59,513 bases of DNA, taken from positions 1 to 59,513 of the forward strand of contig CAZKVH010000007.1 of NCBI GenBank assembly GCA_964556165.1. Direction: 5' to 3'. Origin of the DNA: JAQVEM01 sp964556165 (GTDB lineage Bacteria; Actinomycetota; Humimicrobiia; Humimicrobiales; Humimicrobiaceae). This document shows, one piece after another, positions 33,336-41,172 of this stretch; position 1 is the first letter of the stretch, and each line of letters begins with the position of its first letter. The notes under the pieces were generated by a model, which was not told the origin of the DNA, ran no database searches, and saw nothing but the letters and a program-made list of their open reading frames with translations. The position numbers and the translations under genes were made by a program.

Positions 33336-34181
33336 ATGATGAAAAAGATAGTCTTTTTTAATACAAAGGGCGGTACAGGTAAAACGACCATCTGCTATAA
33401 CTTCGGCTGGTACCTGGCCAGGGAAAAGAGTAAAAAAATACTTTTTATGGATTTTGACCCCCAGATTAATCTTGCGCAGGCTTTCGGTATAGAGCAGGAG
33501 GAGGATAAAAAGAATCTTGATACCCTTGTAGTTGATTATTTAAAAGGAAGGGATATAAATTTAAAGGATTATATTACAAAAATCAGCAGCAATATCGATT
33601 TGTTACCGGCTTCTAACAATATTTCACTTATTGAGGAGTATCTTACAGACTATATGATAAAAAAGTCCCTGGATGGTGGGAAAGCTTATAAGGCGTTCCA
33701 GAGGAATCTAATAATAAAATACATATTTGAAAAAAATATCAAAGATGATAATTATGATTATGTGCTTATAGATTCGCAGCCTAATTTTTCTCTTCTTTCG
33801 ACTACGTCGATTATATATACACAAAATGTTATTATTATCATAAAACCGGAATTGTTCTCTATTCTGGATATTGATTATCTAAAAAAAATAATGAAGAATC
33901 TGGAAAATAAGTATGATATAAGCATAAGAATTGCAGGAATAGTTATAAATGCTTTTGAGAAAAGGAGCAAACTTCCAGAGCAGATGGTAGATATCCTTTA
34001 CAAAAAATACGGTAAAAGTTTAACTATATTTAATCAGAAAATAAGATATCTTGTAAATTATCAAAAATCTATATCGCTAAAAAAAGAGCCAGTTTTCATA
34101 TCTTATCCGAATACAGAAGCGTCAAAGGATATTATAAAGTTGTTCTCACAAATTGAGAAGAAAATAAACTATATAAACTAA
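33336..34181 (+). CDS. ParA/Soj-like Walker-type ATPase
   Basis: A 281-residue ParA-superfamily ATPase. The deviant Walker A is FFNTKGGTGKTTICYNFGWYLA (with the signature Lys before GGTGKT); Walker A' is ILFMDFDPQINLAQAFGI and Walker B is DYVLIDSQPNFSLLS. No N-terminal HTH is present and no parB follows. The next gene encodes a bactofilin 27 bp downstream on the same strand, suggesting that this ATPase positions a bactofilin polymer or its cargo rather than, or besides, chromosome DNA. Two consecutive ATG codons (33336 and 33339) are possible starts. Confidence 0.92.
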   Translation: MMKKIVFFNTKGGTGKTTICYNFGWYLAREKSKKILFMDFDPQINLAQAFGIEQEEDKKNLDTLVVDYLKGRDINLKDYITKISSNIDLLPASNNISLIEEYLTDYMIKKSLDGGKAYKAFQRNLIIKYIFEKNIKDDNYDYVLIDSQPNFSLLSTTSIIYTQNVIIIIKPELFSILDIDYLKKIMKNLENKYDISIRIAGIVINAFEKRSKLPEQMVDILYKKYGKSLTIFNQKIRYLVNYQKSISLKKEPVFISYPNTEASKDIIKLFSQIEKKINYIN

Positions 34182-34208
34182 GAAATTTTATTCAAAAGGA
34201 GGAAAGAG

Positions 34209-34715
34209 ATGGTTTTTTCAGGCAGAGAGCCGGAGGAGAAAGGATTAACAGAAGAAGAACCGAGAACGTTATTGACAATTGTAGGTAATAAGGCAAGAGT
34301 AGAAGGTAAGCTTGATGTATCTCAATCCATAGAGATTGCATGCGAAGTGGTCGGCGAATTAATAGTTGATGGTAAGATGGTGATTCAGAAAGAGGGTTCA
34401 GTCAGTGCCGATGTCAACACCACGGACGCTACAATAATAGGAAAATTCGAGGGCAATTTAAAAGGTACCGGCAAAGTTGAAATTACTGAAACGGGCATAG
34501 TCAGCGGCAATATAAAGACTGATTCACTGGTTATAAATGAAGGCGGTATCTTTAGCGGCAAGGTGACAAGATTAACCCAGCAGGAAGAGAAGGGCAAGAA
34601 AAAGTCAAAATCCAGGTTGAAAGGGGAAGGTTCTAAAGGTGCTATAGAATCAGAAGAAAAAAATCTGGAAGAGGAATTTGAACTTGGAGATATAAATGGG
34701 GATATGAAATTATAA
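34209..34715 (+). CDS. Bactofilin (first)
   Basis: A 168-residue bactofilin, a nucleotide-free beta-helical cytoskeletal polymer. After a 25-residue disordered N-terminus the DUF583 core (about residues 25-118) shows the repeated short beta-rungs: ARVEGKLDVSQSIEIACEVVGELIVDGKMVIQKEGSVSADVNTTDATIIGKFEGNLKGTGKVEITETGIVSGNIKTDSLVINEGGIFSGKV. A charged C-terminal tail follows, with a KKKSKSR cluster and a Glu-rich end. AAAAGGAGGAAAGAG is a strong ribosome-binding site. It is cotranscribed with the ParA-like gene. Confidence 0.93.
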   Translation: MVFSGREPEEKGLTEEEPRTLLTIVGNKARVEGKLDVSQSIEIACEVVGELIVDGKMVIQKEGSVSADVNTTDATIIGKFEGNLKGTGKVEITETGIVSGNIKTDSLVINEGGIFSGKVTRLTQQEEKGKKKSKSRLKGEGSKGAIESEEKNLEEEFELGDINGDMKL

Positions 34716-34748
34716 TTCTATCTATGATATTTATAAATTGTCTGGACC

Positions 34749-35183
34749 TTAGTATTCCAGCATTTTCCTTGGTTTTATTCTGATATGTGAAACAATGCTT
34801 TTATTGCTTGTTTCAAATATTTCTTTATTATCGGTGATAATATGCTTCCCTTTAAAAAGACCTCCATCTTCTATGTTAAGGCAGGTATTCATCTGGATAA
34901 TGTTGCCAGATAACTTACCTGTAGAAGTGATTCTTACTGCTCCTGATAAAATTATATTCCCGGAAAAGTTACCTTCAATTAATACATTTCTTGTTTTAAT
35001 GTTTGCTCTTACAACTCCTTCTTTACCGATAACAACTTCCTTTCTGGATACAATTTCACCTGAGAATATACCATCTATTTTTATAGGCATGGGAGAGTAG
35101 ATTTTGCCTTCTATTTTTGTTTCTGGAGAAATGATATTATAATCATTCTCTTTTTTATTGTCCCGGGGTTTAGCAAAAAACAT
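34749..35183 (-). CDS. Bactofilin (second, convergent)
   Basis: A 144-residue bactofilin on the opposite strand, convergent with the first across 33 bp. The core (about 24-115) carries ISPETKIEGKIYSPMPIKIDGIFSGEIVSRKEVVIGKEGVVRANIKTRNVLIEGNFSGNIILSGAVRITSTGKLSGNIIQMNTCLNIEDGGLFKGK. The N-terminus (MFFAKPRDNKKEND) is short and polar. Pairs of bactofilins often copolymerise in other bacteria. The 335-bp upstream region is shared with a divergent MFS gene. Confidence 0.92.
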   Translation of the reverse strand: MFFAKPRDNKKENDYNIISPETKIEGKIYSPMPIKIDGIFSGEIVSRKEVVIGKEGVVRANIKTRNVLIEGNFSGNIILSGAVRITSTGKLSGNIIQMNTCLNIEDGGLFKGKHIITDNKEIFETSNKSIVSHIRIKPRKMLEY

Positions 35184-35518
35184 ATCTTTTTACAACTGGC
35201 TTTTTAGATATTAAATTTTTTTTAAAGTCTATTTTATTTTCTACGATTTAAAAAACAGCATTCGGAAACGAAACTTAATAAATTATTTTTATTTAATCAT
35301 TATATATTTTAGCTTAAAAAGCAACAGAGTAATCCAGGCAAAAAACAATTGATAATTAAGCTAAAATAATTATTCTGTGATAAAATTTCAGATATAATAT
35401 CCGCATGTTGTTTGATATCAGATAATGTATTTTACCGGGCAAATACGGATTGGCTGTTACCAGAATCTTATTTTAATTTCACCGGGAATAAAAGAAATAT
35501 TTTTGGAATATAGATAGT
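35184..35518. other. AT-rich divergent intergenic region
   Basis: 335 bp between the second bactofilin and the MFS gene. TATAAT-like boxes occur (for example GATATAATATCC near 35391-35402) but without a well-spaced -35, so no promoter is called. No ORF or hairpin of note was seen. Confidence 0.45.
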
Positions 35519-36817
35519 ATGGATAGTTCTGAAAAGAAAAATGATGCTGGCAGTAATCAGTTCAAAAATGTTTATGCTCTTGGAGCGGTAAGCCTCTTTA
35601 ATGATATATCATCAGAAATGATATATCCTCTTATTCCATCATTTATAAAATCAGTTCTGGGCCTGGGACCTTCATTTCTTGGAGTGCTGGAGGGAATAGC
35701 TGAGAGCACAAACAGCATACTTAAGCTTTTTTCTGGCTACTTCTCTGATAAAATAAAGAAAAGGAAGCCTTTTGCAGTTGCCGGTTATACGCTATCAAAT
35801 TTATTGAGGCCTTTTATTGGATTTGCAGGGTCGTGGGGGATGCTGCTTTTTCTGAGGTTCTCCGATAGGATCGGAAAGGGCATAAGGACGTCTCCGAGGG
35901 ATGCGATGATAGCCAGTTTCTCACCGCCCGAAAGAAGGGGTTTCGCATTTGGTTTCCAGAGGGCAATGGATCATACAGGGGCAGTTCTTGGTTCGATCAT
36001 TGCAAGTATTCTCCTCTATTTTTTCACGGTTGATTTAAAAAACATTTTTTTATTGTCCATAATACCCGGGTCCATAGCGGTACTCATTATGGTGTTTGGT
36101 GTAAGGGGAACGTCTATATATCAAGCTAATAAAAAATCCTATTTTGTTGATAAAGGTATATCAAAAGATGAAAATGGCACTCGTAATAAATATCCTGCAG
36201 CAAAAGATACAGCTGAAAAGAAAAGAGAGGTTCTAAAGTTTTCTGCTTTTAAGAAATTAGACAGAAGATTTATTTTATATCTTATTATTCTTATAATTTT
36301 TACTCTCGGAAATTCAACCGATGCCTTTTTGCTCTTAAGGGCATCGGAATACGGGATAGGGATAACAGTTATTCCTCTTCTATGGGCGATTTTACATATA
36401 TCAAAAGCTGTTTTTAATGCTATTGGAGGTTATATTTCTGACAGAATAGGAAGAAAAATAATGATTTTGTCAGGCTGGTTTGTTTATTTTCTTACCTATG
36501 TCGGTTTTGCATATATTAATAAAGATTATATGATATATGTTTTATTTGTAGTATACGGATTGTATTTTGGTCTGACAGAAGGAGCCGAAAAGGCTCTGAT
36601 AGCAGATATTATCCCCGGTAATGAACTTGGCACAGCTTACGGATTTTACAATTTGTCTCTGGGAATTGCTGCTCTTCCGGCTTCTATAATATTCGGTTTT
36701 ATATGGAAAGCTTATGACTTCAGGGCTGCATTTATAACGGGTGCATTGATTTCACTGGTCGCATCCATACTGCTTGTATTCTTAAGATTGGGTAAATTAA
36801 AGGATTTATCTTCCTGA
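35519..36817 (+). CDS. MFS transporter (MJ1317-like group)
   Basis: A 432-residue 12-helix major facilitator protein. The N-terminal half has SLFNDISSEMIYPLIPSFIKSVLGLGPSFLGVLEGIAESTNSILKLFSGYFSDKIKKRKPF, the Gx3-Dx-R/KxGR-type loop, and RFSDRIGKGIRTSPRDAMIA. This set marks the group of archaeal and anaerobe MFS proteins related to MJ1317. The centre is a polar cytoplasmic loop (about 205-250), and the second half repeats GGYISDRIGRKIMI and DIIPGNELGTAYGFYNLSLG. The substrate is unknown. It is separated by 175 bp from the following biosynthetic operon and is probably an independent unit. Confidence 0.92.
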   Translation: MDSSEKKNDAGSNQFKNVYALGAVSLFNDISSEMIYPLIPSFIKSVLGLGPSFLGVLEGIAESTNSILKLFSGYFSDKIKKRKPFAVAGYTLSNLLRPFIGFAGSWGMLLFLRFSDRIGKGIRTSPRDAMIASFSPPERRGFAFGFQRAMDHTGAVLGSIIASILLYFFTVDLKNIFLLSIIPGSIAVLIMVFGVRGTSIYQANKKSYFVDKGISKDENGTRNKYPAAKDTAEKKREVLKFSAFKKLDRRFILYLIILIIFTLGNSTDAFLLLRASEYGIGITVIPLLWAILHISKAVFNAIGGYISDRIGRKIMILSGWFVYFLTYVGFAYINKDYMIYVLFVVYGLYFGLTEGAEKALIADIIPGNELGTAYGFYNLSLGIAALPASIIFGFIWKAYDFRAAFITGALISLVASILLVFLRLGKLKDLSS

Positions 36818-36992
36818 TTTACAGAGCTGTTGTTTAATGTCTTAAAAAAATCTATTATTTTAGCTCATATATCAGATTTTTTTTAATAAATATAATTATT
36901 TTTAAAAAATGGTATAATAACTGTTAAAATTTTTAAAAAATCTATTATTTTTTATTTTTTTTATATTTTTATTTATTTAGAAGGTGATATTT

Positions 36993-38207
36993 ATGGGTGG
37001 AATAGACCTATTTACCGAGTTTTCGCAAAAGGCAGGTACCAGAATTGACCCCAGAGATATAAAAATAGATGATACTACTTTAAGAGATGGGGAGCAGACA
37101 GCAGGAGTTGTGTTTGCAAATGAAGAAAAAATACATATAGCAAAGATGCTGGACAAAATAGGAGTTCATCAGATAGAAGCAGGAATACCCGCTATGGGGG
37201 GAGATGAAAAAGAAGCAGTTAAAAAAATTGCATCACTTGGTCTTGGCTGCAGCATACTTGGATGGAACAGAGCGGTTAAGAAAGATATAGATGCTTCCGT
37301 AGAATGCGGTGTTGATGCTGTTGCTATCTCTATATCCTCTTCTGATATACATATTGAGCATAAGCTTAGAAAGAGCAGGGAATGGGTCCTGGAAAGCGTT
37401 AAAACCTCCGTGGATTATGCCAAGGGATTCAATCTTTATGTTTCGGTAAATGCAGAAGATTCTTCGCGCTCCGATATGGAGTTTCTTTTATCATTTGCAA
37501 GGACTGCCAGAGACGCAGGTGCAGACAGGCTGAGATATTGTGATACCCTGGGGCTTCTTGACCCTTTTGAAACATTTATAAGGGTTAAAACAATAATAGA
37601 CATAACCGGAATAGATATTGAGATGCATACACATAATGATTTTGGGATGGCAATAGCAAATGCCATAGCCGGTATCAAAGCAGGTGCAACCTATGTCAAT
37701 ACTACTGTAAACGGGCTCGGGGAAAGAGCAGGAAATGCTGCGTTTGAGGAACTGGTTATGGCTCTGAAATATATCGAAGGAGTTGATATGGGATTTAATA
37801 CAAATCATTTCAGAGCACTTTCAGAATATGTTGCCGGTGCTTCAAATAGAATACTTCCAACGTGGAAACCTATTGTTGGCGGGAATTTATTTGTTTATGA
37901 GGCCGAGAGCAAAGCTTCAGGAATACTTGTAAACCCTCAAACTTATGAGTTGTTCAGCAACAAAGATGTTGGCATGGAGCGCAAAGTAATACTGGGGAAA
38001 TATTCAGGAGCGAATACCGTAATTTATAAACTAAATACACTGGGCATTAAAGTAAACCATAAAGAAGCAGAAGAACTTGCGGAGATAATAAGTAATAAAG
38101 CAGTGGCTCTCAAGAGGGCTCTCTTCGATAGTGAAATTGTTGATACTTACAAATCCTATAAAAGCAAGACAGTTGCAAAGAAAGCAAGCAGGAAGGGAGG
38201 AAAGTGA
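36993..38207 (+). CDS. Homocitrate/Re-citrate/isopropylmalate synthase-like protein A (barrel-competent, lid-degenerate)
   Basis: A 404-residue DRE-TIM metallolyase of the LeuA/NifV family; such enzymes condense acetyl-CoA with a 2-oxo acid. I start at ATG 36993 because AAGGTG is well placed upstream of it; a GTG at 36984 would overlap that site. Barrel motifs are intact: DDTTLRDGEQTAGVVF (metal Asp and catalytic Arg), NAEDSSRSD, YCDTLGLLDP, MHTHNDFGMA (both metal His) and TVNGLGERAGNAAFEE. GEQTAGV is closer to NifV-type than to LeuA (GEQSPG). In the linker/lid region the usual HESGIHADG is VYEAESKASG, and GKHSG is GKYSG, so the lid His residues are missing. A second paralogue with the opposite losses overlaps it by 1 bp. 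Confidence 0.88.
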   Translation: MGGIDLFTEFSQKAGTRIDPRDIKIDDTTLRDGEQTAGVVFANEEKIHIAKMLDKIGVHQIEAGIPAMGGDEKEAVKKIASLGLGCSILGWNRAVKKDIDASVECGVDAVAISISSSDIHIEHKLRKSREWVLESVKTSVDYAKGFNLYVSVNAEDSSRSDMEFLLSFARTARDAGADRLRYCDTLGLLDPFETFIRVKTIIDITGIDIEMHTHNDFGMAIANAIAGIKAGATYVNTTVNGLGERAGNAAFEELVMALKYIEGVDMGFNTNHFRALSEYVAGASNRILPTWKPIVGGNLFVYEAESKASGILVNPQTYELFSNKDVGMERKVILGKYSGANTVIYKLNTLGIKVNHKEAEELAEIISNKAVALKRALFDSEIVDTYKSYKSKTVAKKASRKGGK

Positions 38208-39382
38208 TGGCAATAGCAAAAAGCGGGAAATACGTAAATATTATAGACACTACTTTGAGGAATGGAGAACAAACAGCAGGAGTAGTTTTTTCAAAGCACG
38301 AAAAAATTAGAATAGTTAACATGCTTGATGAAATAGGCATACCTGAAATTGAGATAGGTACGCCTGCACTTGGCGATTTAGAAAGAGAAATAATCAGGGA
38401 AATATTAAAGGGTGATTTTAATGCCAGGCTTTTTGTTTATTGCGAGGCAGAACCTAAAAATATTGAATACGCAGCTCAGTGCGGAGCAAAAAATATAGTT
38501 ATAAATATTTCTACTTCCGATATACACATCAAAGAAAAATATAAGAAAAATAAAACATGGGTTATAAATAAGTTAAGAGAGGCAATAAAAGAGGCAAGGA
38601 AACATGGTCTTAACTTTATTATTAGTGCAGAGGATGCTACACGAACAGACCTTGAGTTCTTATTAAGATTGATAACCATTTCCGAGAAAAAGGGTGCATA
38701 TAGATTCAGGATTTGTGATACTGTAAGCAGTCTTGACCCATTCAGAACTTTTTTGTATATAAATACAATCTCGAGTGCTGTCAGTGTACCAATAGAGGTT
38801 TACAACCATAATGATTTTGGTATGGCAACCGCCAATGGACTGGCGGGAATAAGAGGTGGAGCGTCAAGTCTTGTTGTGAGTGTAGGCGGACTTGGTGAAG
38901 GCACAGGCAATGCTGCGATGGAGGAAATTGTAATGGCATTAAAATATCTTGAGAATATAGAGCTGGGTATTGATACATCGAAATTCAGGGAAATTGCAGA
39001 ATATGTTGCAAGGTCATCATCCCGTGCTATTCCTGTCTGGAAAGCAATTGTAGGAACAAATGTATTTGCTCATGAATCGGGAATACATGCAGATGGTATT
39101 TTAAAAAATCCAAAAAATTATGAGGTATTTAACCCGAAAGAGGTGGGGTTAACCCGGCAGCTTGTTGTGGGAAAACACTCGGGTTCGCACACAATTCTGC
39201 ATAAGTTTAAAGAATTTAACATAGATATTACTGACAAACAGGCAAATGAGATACTTGCTATGGCAAGAGATATGTCTGTAGACCTTAAGAGGCCTCTTTT
39301 TGATAAGGAACTTATGTTTATATATAATGAATATACAAAGAAGAATAAAGGTAAAAAAGAAAAAAATGAAAATGAAGGATAG
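38207..39382 (+). CDS. Homocitrate/Re-citrate/isopropylmalate synthase-like protein B (lid-competent, barrel-degenerate)
   Basis: A 391-residue paralogue of the preceding protein. ATG 38207 overlaps its TGA and is preceded by GGGAGGAAAG; a GTG 3 bp earlier is also possible. The barrel motifs are altered: IDTTLRNGEQTAGV (metal Asp to Asn), ICDTVSSLDP (Gly to Ser), EVYNHNDFGMA (first metal His to Tyr) and VGGLGEGTGNAAMEE instead of NGLGERAGN. The linker/lid motifs are canonical: FAHESGIHADGILKNPKNYE, GLTRQLVVGKHSGSHTI. By known chemistry it should not bind the divalent metal properly on its own. The most economical reading is that it pairs with protein A. Confidence 0.88.
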   Translation: MAIAKSGKYVNIIDTTLRNGEQTAGVVFSKHEKIRIVNMLDEIGIPEIEIGTPALGDLEREIIREILKGDFNARLFVYCEAEPKNIEYAAQCGAKNIVINISTSDIHIKEKYKKNKTWVINKLREAIKEARKHGLNFIISAEDATRTDLEFLLRLITISEKKGAYRFRICDTVSSLDPFRTFLYINTISSAVSVPIEVYNHNDFGMATANGLAGIRGGASSLVVSVGGLGEGTGNAAMEEIVMALKYLENIELGIDTSKFREIAEYVARSSSRAIPVWKAIVGTNVFAHESGIHADGILKNPKNYEVFNPKEVGLTRQLVVGKHSGSHTILHKFKEFNIDITDKQANEILAMARDMSVDLKRPLFDKELMFIYNEYTKKNKGKKEKNENEG

Positions 39383-39394
39383 ACTGGAGGCTTT

Positions 39395-40657
39395 TTGGAT
39401 AAGACAATCTCAGAGAAAATTATAAGCGAGCACTCAGGCGCTGAACTTAAAGCAGGTGACATTGCTGTAGTTGATGTAGATGTCGTAATGTCCCAGGATG
39501 GGACGGGTCCTCTGGCAGTAAGCCAGCTTAAAAAAATGGGGTTCAACAGCGTCAAAAAGCCTGAAAAGTCTATTTTTTTTATCGACCACGCTTCCCCGAG
39601 CCCGAGAAAAGAGCTTTCCAACTCCCACGCTATTTTAAGAGAATTCGCTTTAGAAACAGGTGCAAGAATAAGTGATGTGGGTGAAGGAATCTGCCACCAG
39701 ATTCTGGTTGAATCATATGTCTGCCCCGGGGATATCGTTATTGGAGGAGATTCTCATACCTGTACATCCGGTGCACTCGGTGCATTTGCTACTGGTATGG
39801 GCTCAACGGATATTGCGGTTGGATACGCTCTGGCTAAGACCTGGCTCATGGTTCCCCAGACTATAAAAGTAAATTTTAACGGAAGAATAAATAAAGGAGT
39901 ATTTGCCAAGGACCTTATAATTTATTTGATTGGGAAAATTACATCGGATGGAGCAACTTACAGGGCTCTGGAATTCGGGGGCGAGATTTCTGATAAAATG
40001 AGTATGGATGAAAGGTTTACCATCTCGAATATGGCTGTGGAAGCGGGAGCGAAAACAGGCATTTTCCCTTCCGATGATACTACACTTGCATATTTAAAGA
40101 GTCAGGGTAGAGAAGATTGTTTCAGGAAGATGTATGCAGATAAAGGTGCAGTATATGAAAAGGTTATTGATATAGATTGCTCGGTTATAGAACCCATGGT
40201 CTCACAACCCCATACTGTTGACAATGCACTGCCGGTCAGTAGTTTGAATGAGATTAAAATCGACCAGGTGTTTATCGGAACATGCACAAATGGCAGGCTC
40301 AGCGACCTGAGGATAGCGGCCGACATACTTAAGGGAAGAAAGGTTGATAGCAATGTAAGACTGATTGTTATTCCTGCTTCGAGGGATATATACATGAAAG
40401 CCTTAAAAGAAGGGATTCTTGAAACGTTTATAGAAAGTGGTGCTGTGGTCCAGTCTCCAGGTTGTGGACCATGTGTTGGGATACATCAGGGAGTACTTGG
40501 TGATGGTGAAGTATGTCTCTCGACACAGAATAGAAACTTTAAAGGAAGAATGGGAAATCCTGAATCTTTTATATATCTGAGTTCTCCGGCTACTGCAGCA
40601 TGGAGTTCGATTAAAGGTTATATAGCAGACCCGAGGGAGGTTCTGGCATATTGGTAA
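39395..40657 (+). CDS. Aconitase/isopropylmalate-dehydratase large subunit (LeuC-like)
   Basis: A 420-residue [4Fe-4S] hydro-lyase large subunit of the LeuC/HacA/AksD group. Active-site and cluster motifs are FIDHASPSPRKELSNSH, GDSHTCTSGALGAFATGMGSTDIAVGYA, FIGTCTNGRLSDLRIAA (first Cys) and SPGCGPCVGIHQGVL (second and third Cys). The start is TTG, with GGAGG about 8 bp upstream. It isomerises isopropylmalate, homocitrate or citrate depending on the small subunit. The context of an IDH-like dehydrogenase points to citrate or homocitrate. It lies 12 bp after synthase B and overlaps the small-subunit gene by 7 bp. Confidence 0.93.
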   Translation: MDKTISEKIISEHSGAELKAGDIAVVDVDVVMSQDGTGPLAVSQLKKMGFNSVKKPEKSIFFIDHASPSPRKELSNSHAILREFALETGARISDVGEGICHQILVESYVCPGDIVIGGDSHTCTSGALGAFATGMGSTDIAVGYALAKTWLMVPQTIKVNFNGRINKGVFAKDLIIYLIGKITSDGATYRALEFGGEISDKMSMDERFTISNMAVEAGAKTGIFPSDDTTLAYLKSQGREDCFRKMYADKGAVYEKVIDIDCSVIEPMVSQPHTVDNALPVSSLNEIKIDQVFIGTCTNGRLSDLRIAADILKGRKVDSNVRLIVIPASRDIYMKALKEGILETFIESGAVVQSPGCGPCVGIHQGVLGDGEVCLSTQNRNFKGRMGNPESFIYLSSPATAAWSSIKGYIADPREVLAYW

Positions 40658-41172
40658 AGAATAAAAAAAATTCTGGAGTTTTAAGTGGAAGAAGTTTTAA
40701 ATTTGGGGATGATATCTCGACTGATTTAATTGCGCCCGGAAGGTTATTCCACCTGCGGTCTAATTTACCCGAGCTGGCAAAGCACGTTCTGGAAGACGCA
40801 GACCCGGAATTCGCAGGTAAGGTAAAGCATGGGGATTTTGTTGTCGGCGGCAGAAATTTTGGTCTTGGTTCAAGCAGGGAACATGCTCCAGCAATAATGA
40901 AAATTGCAGGAGTGGGAGCAGTTCTGGCAAAATCCTTCGCCCGTATATTCTTCCGGAATTGCATAAACATAGGTCTCCCTGCGCTGATTTGCGATACTGA
41001 TAAAATTGATGAAGGAGATTTACTGGAAATAAATTTAAAAGAAGGGGAGATCCATAATAAGACCAGGGATTTGAAGATAAAATTCAACCCACTGCCGGAT
41101 GTAATGATAAGAATCCTTGATGATGGTGGACTGGCAGAGCATATTAAGTCAAATAAGGGGTTTAATTTATGA
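40651..41172 (+). CDS. Aconitase/isopropylmalate-dehydratase small subunit (LeuD-like)
   Basis: A 173-residue swivelling-domain subunit. It has GRSFKFGDDISTDLIAPGRL, the substrate-specificity loop in FVVGGRNFGLGSSREHAPAIMKIAGVGAVLAKSFARIFFRNCINIGLPAL (YxxxG equivalents), and the C-terminal barrel. In archaeal and bacterial LeuD/HacB proteins the loop before GSSREHA sets preference; here it reads GRNFGLG. The start is TTG 40651 overlapping the end of the large-subunit gene, so coupling is likely. Its stop overlaps the next start by 4 bp. Confidence 0.93.
   Translation: MVKNKKNSGVLSGRSFKFGDDISTDLIAPGRLFHLRSNLPELAKHVLEDADPEFAGKVKHGDFVVGGRNFGLGSSREHAPAIMKIAGVGAVLAKSFARIFFRNCINIGLPALICDTDKIDEGDLLEINLKEGEIHNKTRDLKIKFNPLPDVMIRILDDGGLAEHIKSNKGFNL

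Noticed and set aside
36841..36955. Direct repeat AAAAAATCTATTATTTT before the synthase operon
   Set aside because: Two A/T-only-like copies in AT-rich DNA; no promoter or structural meaning could be supported.
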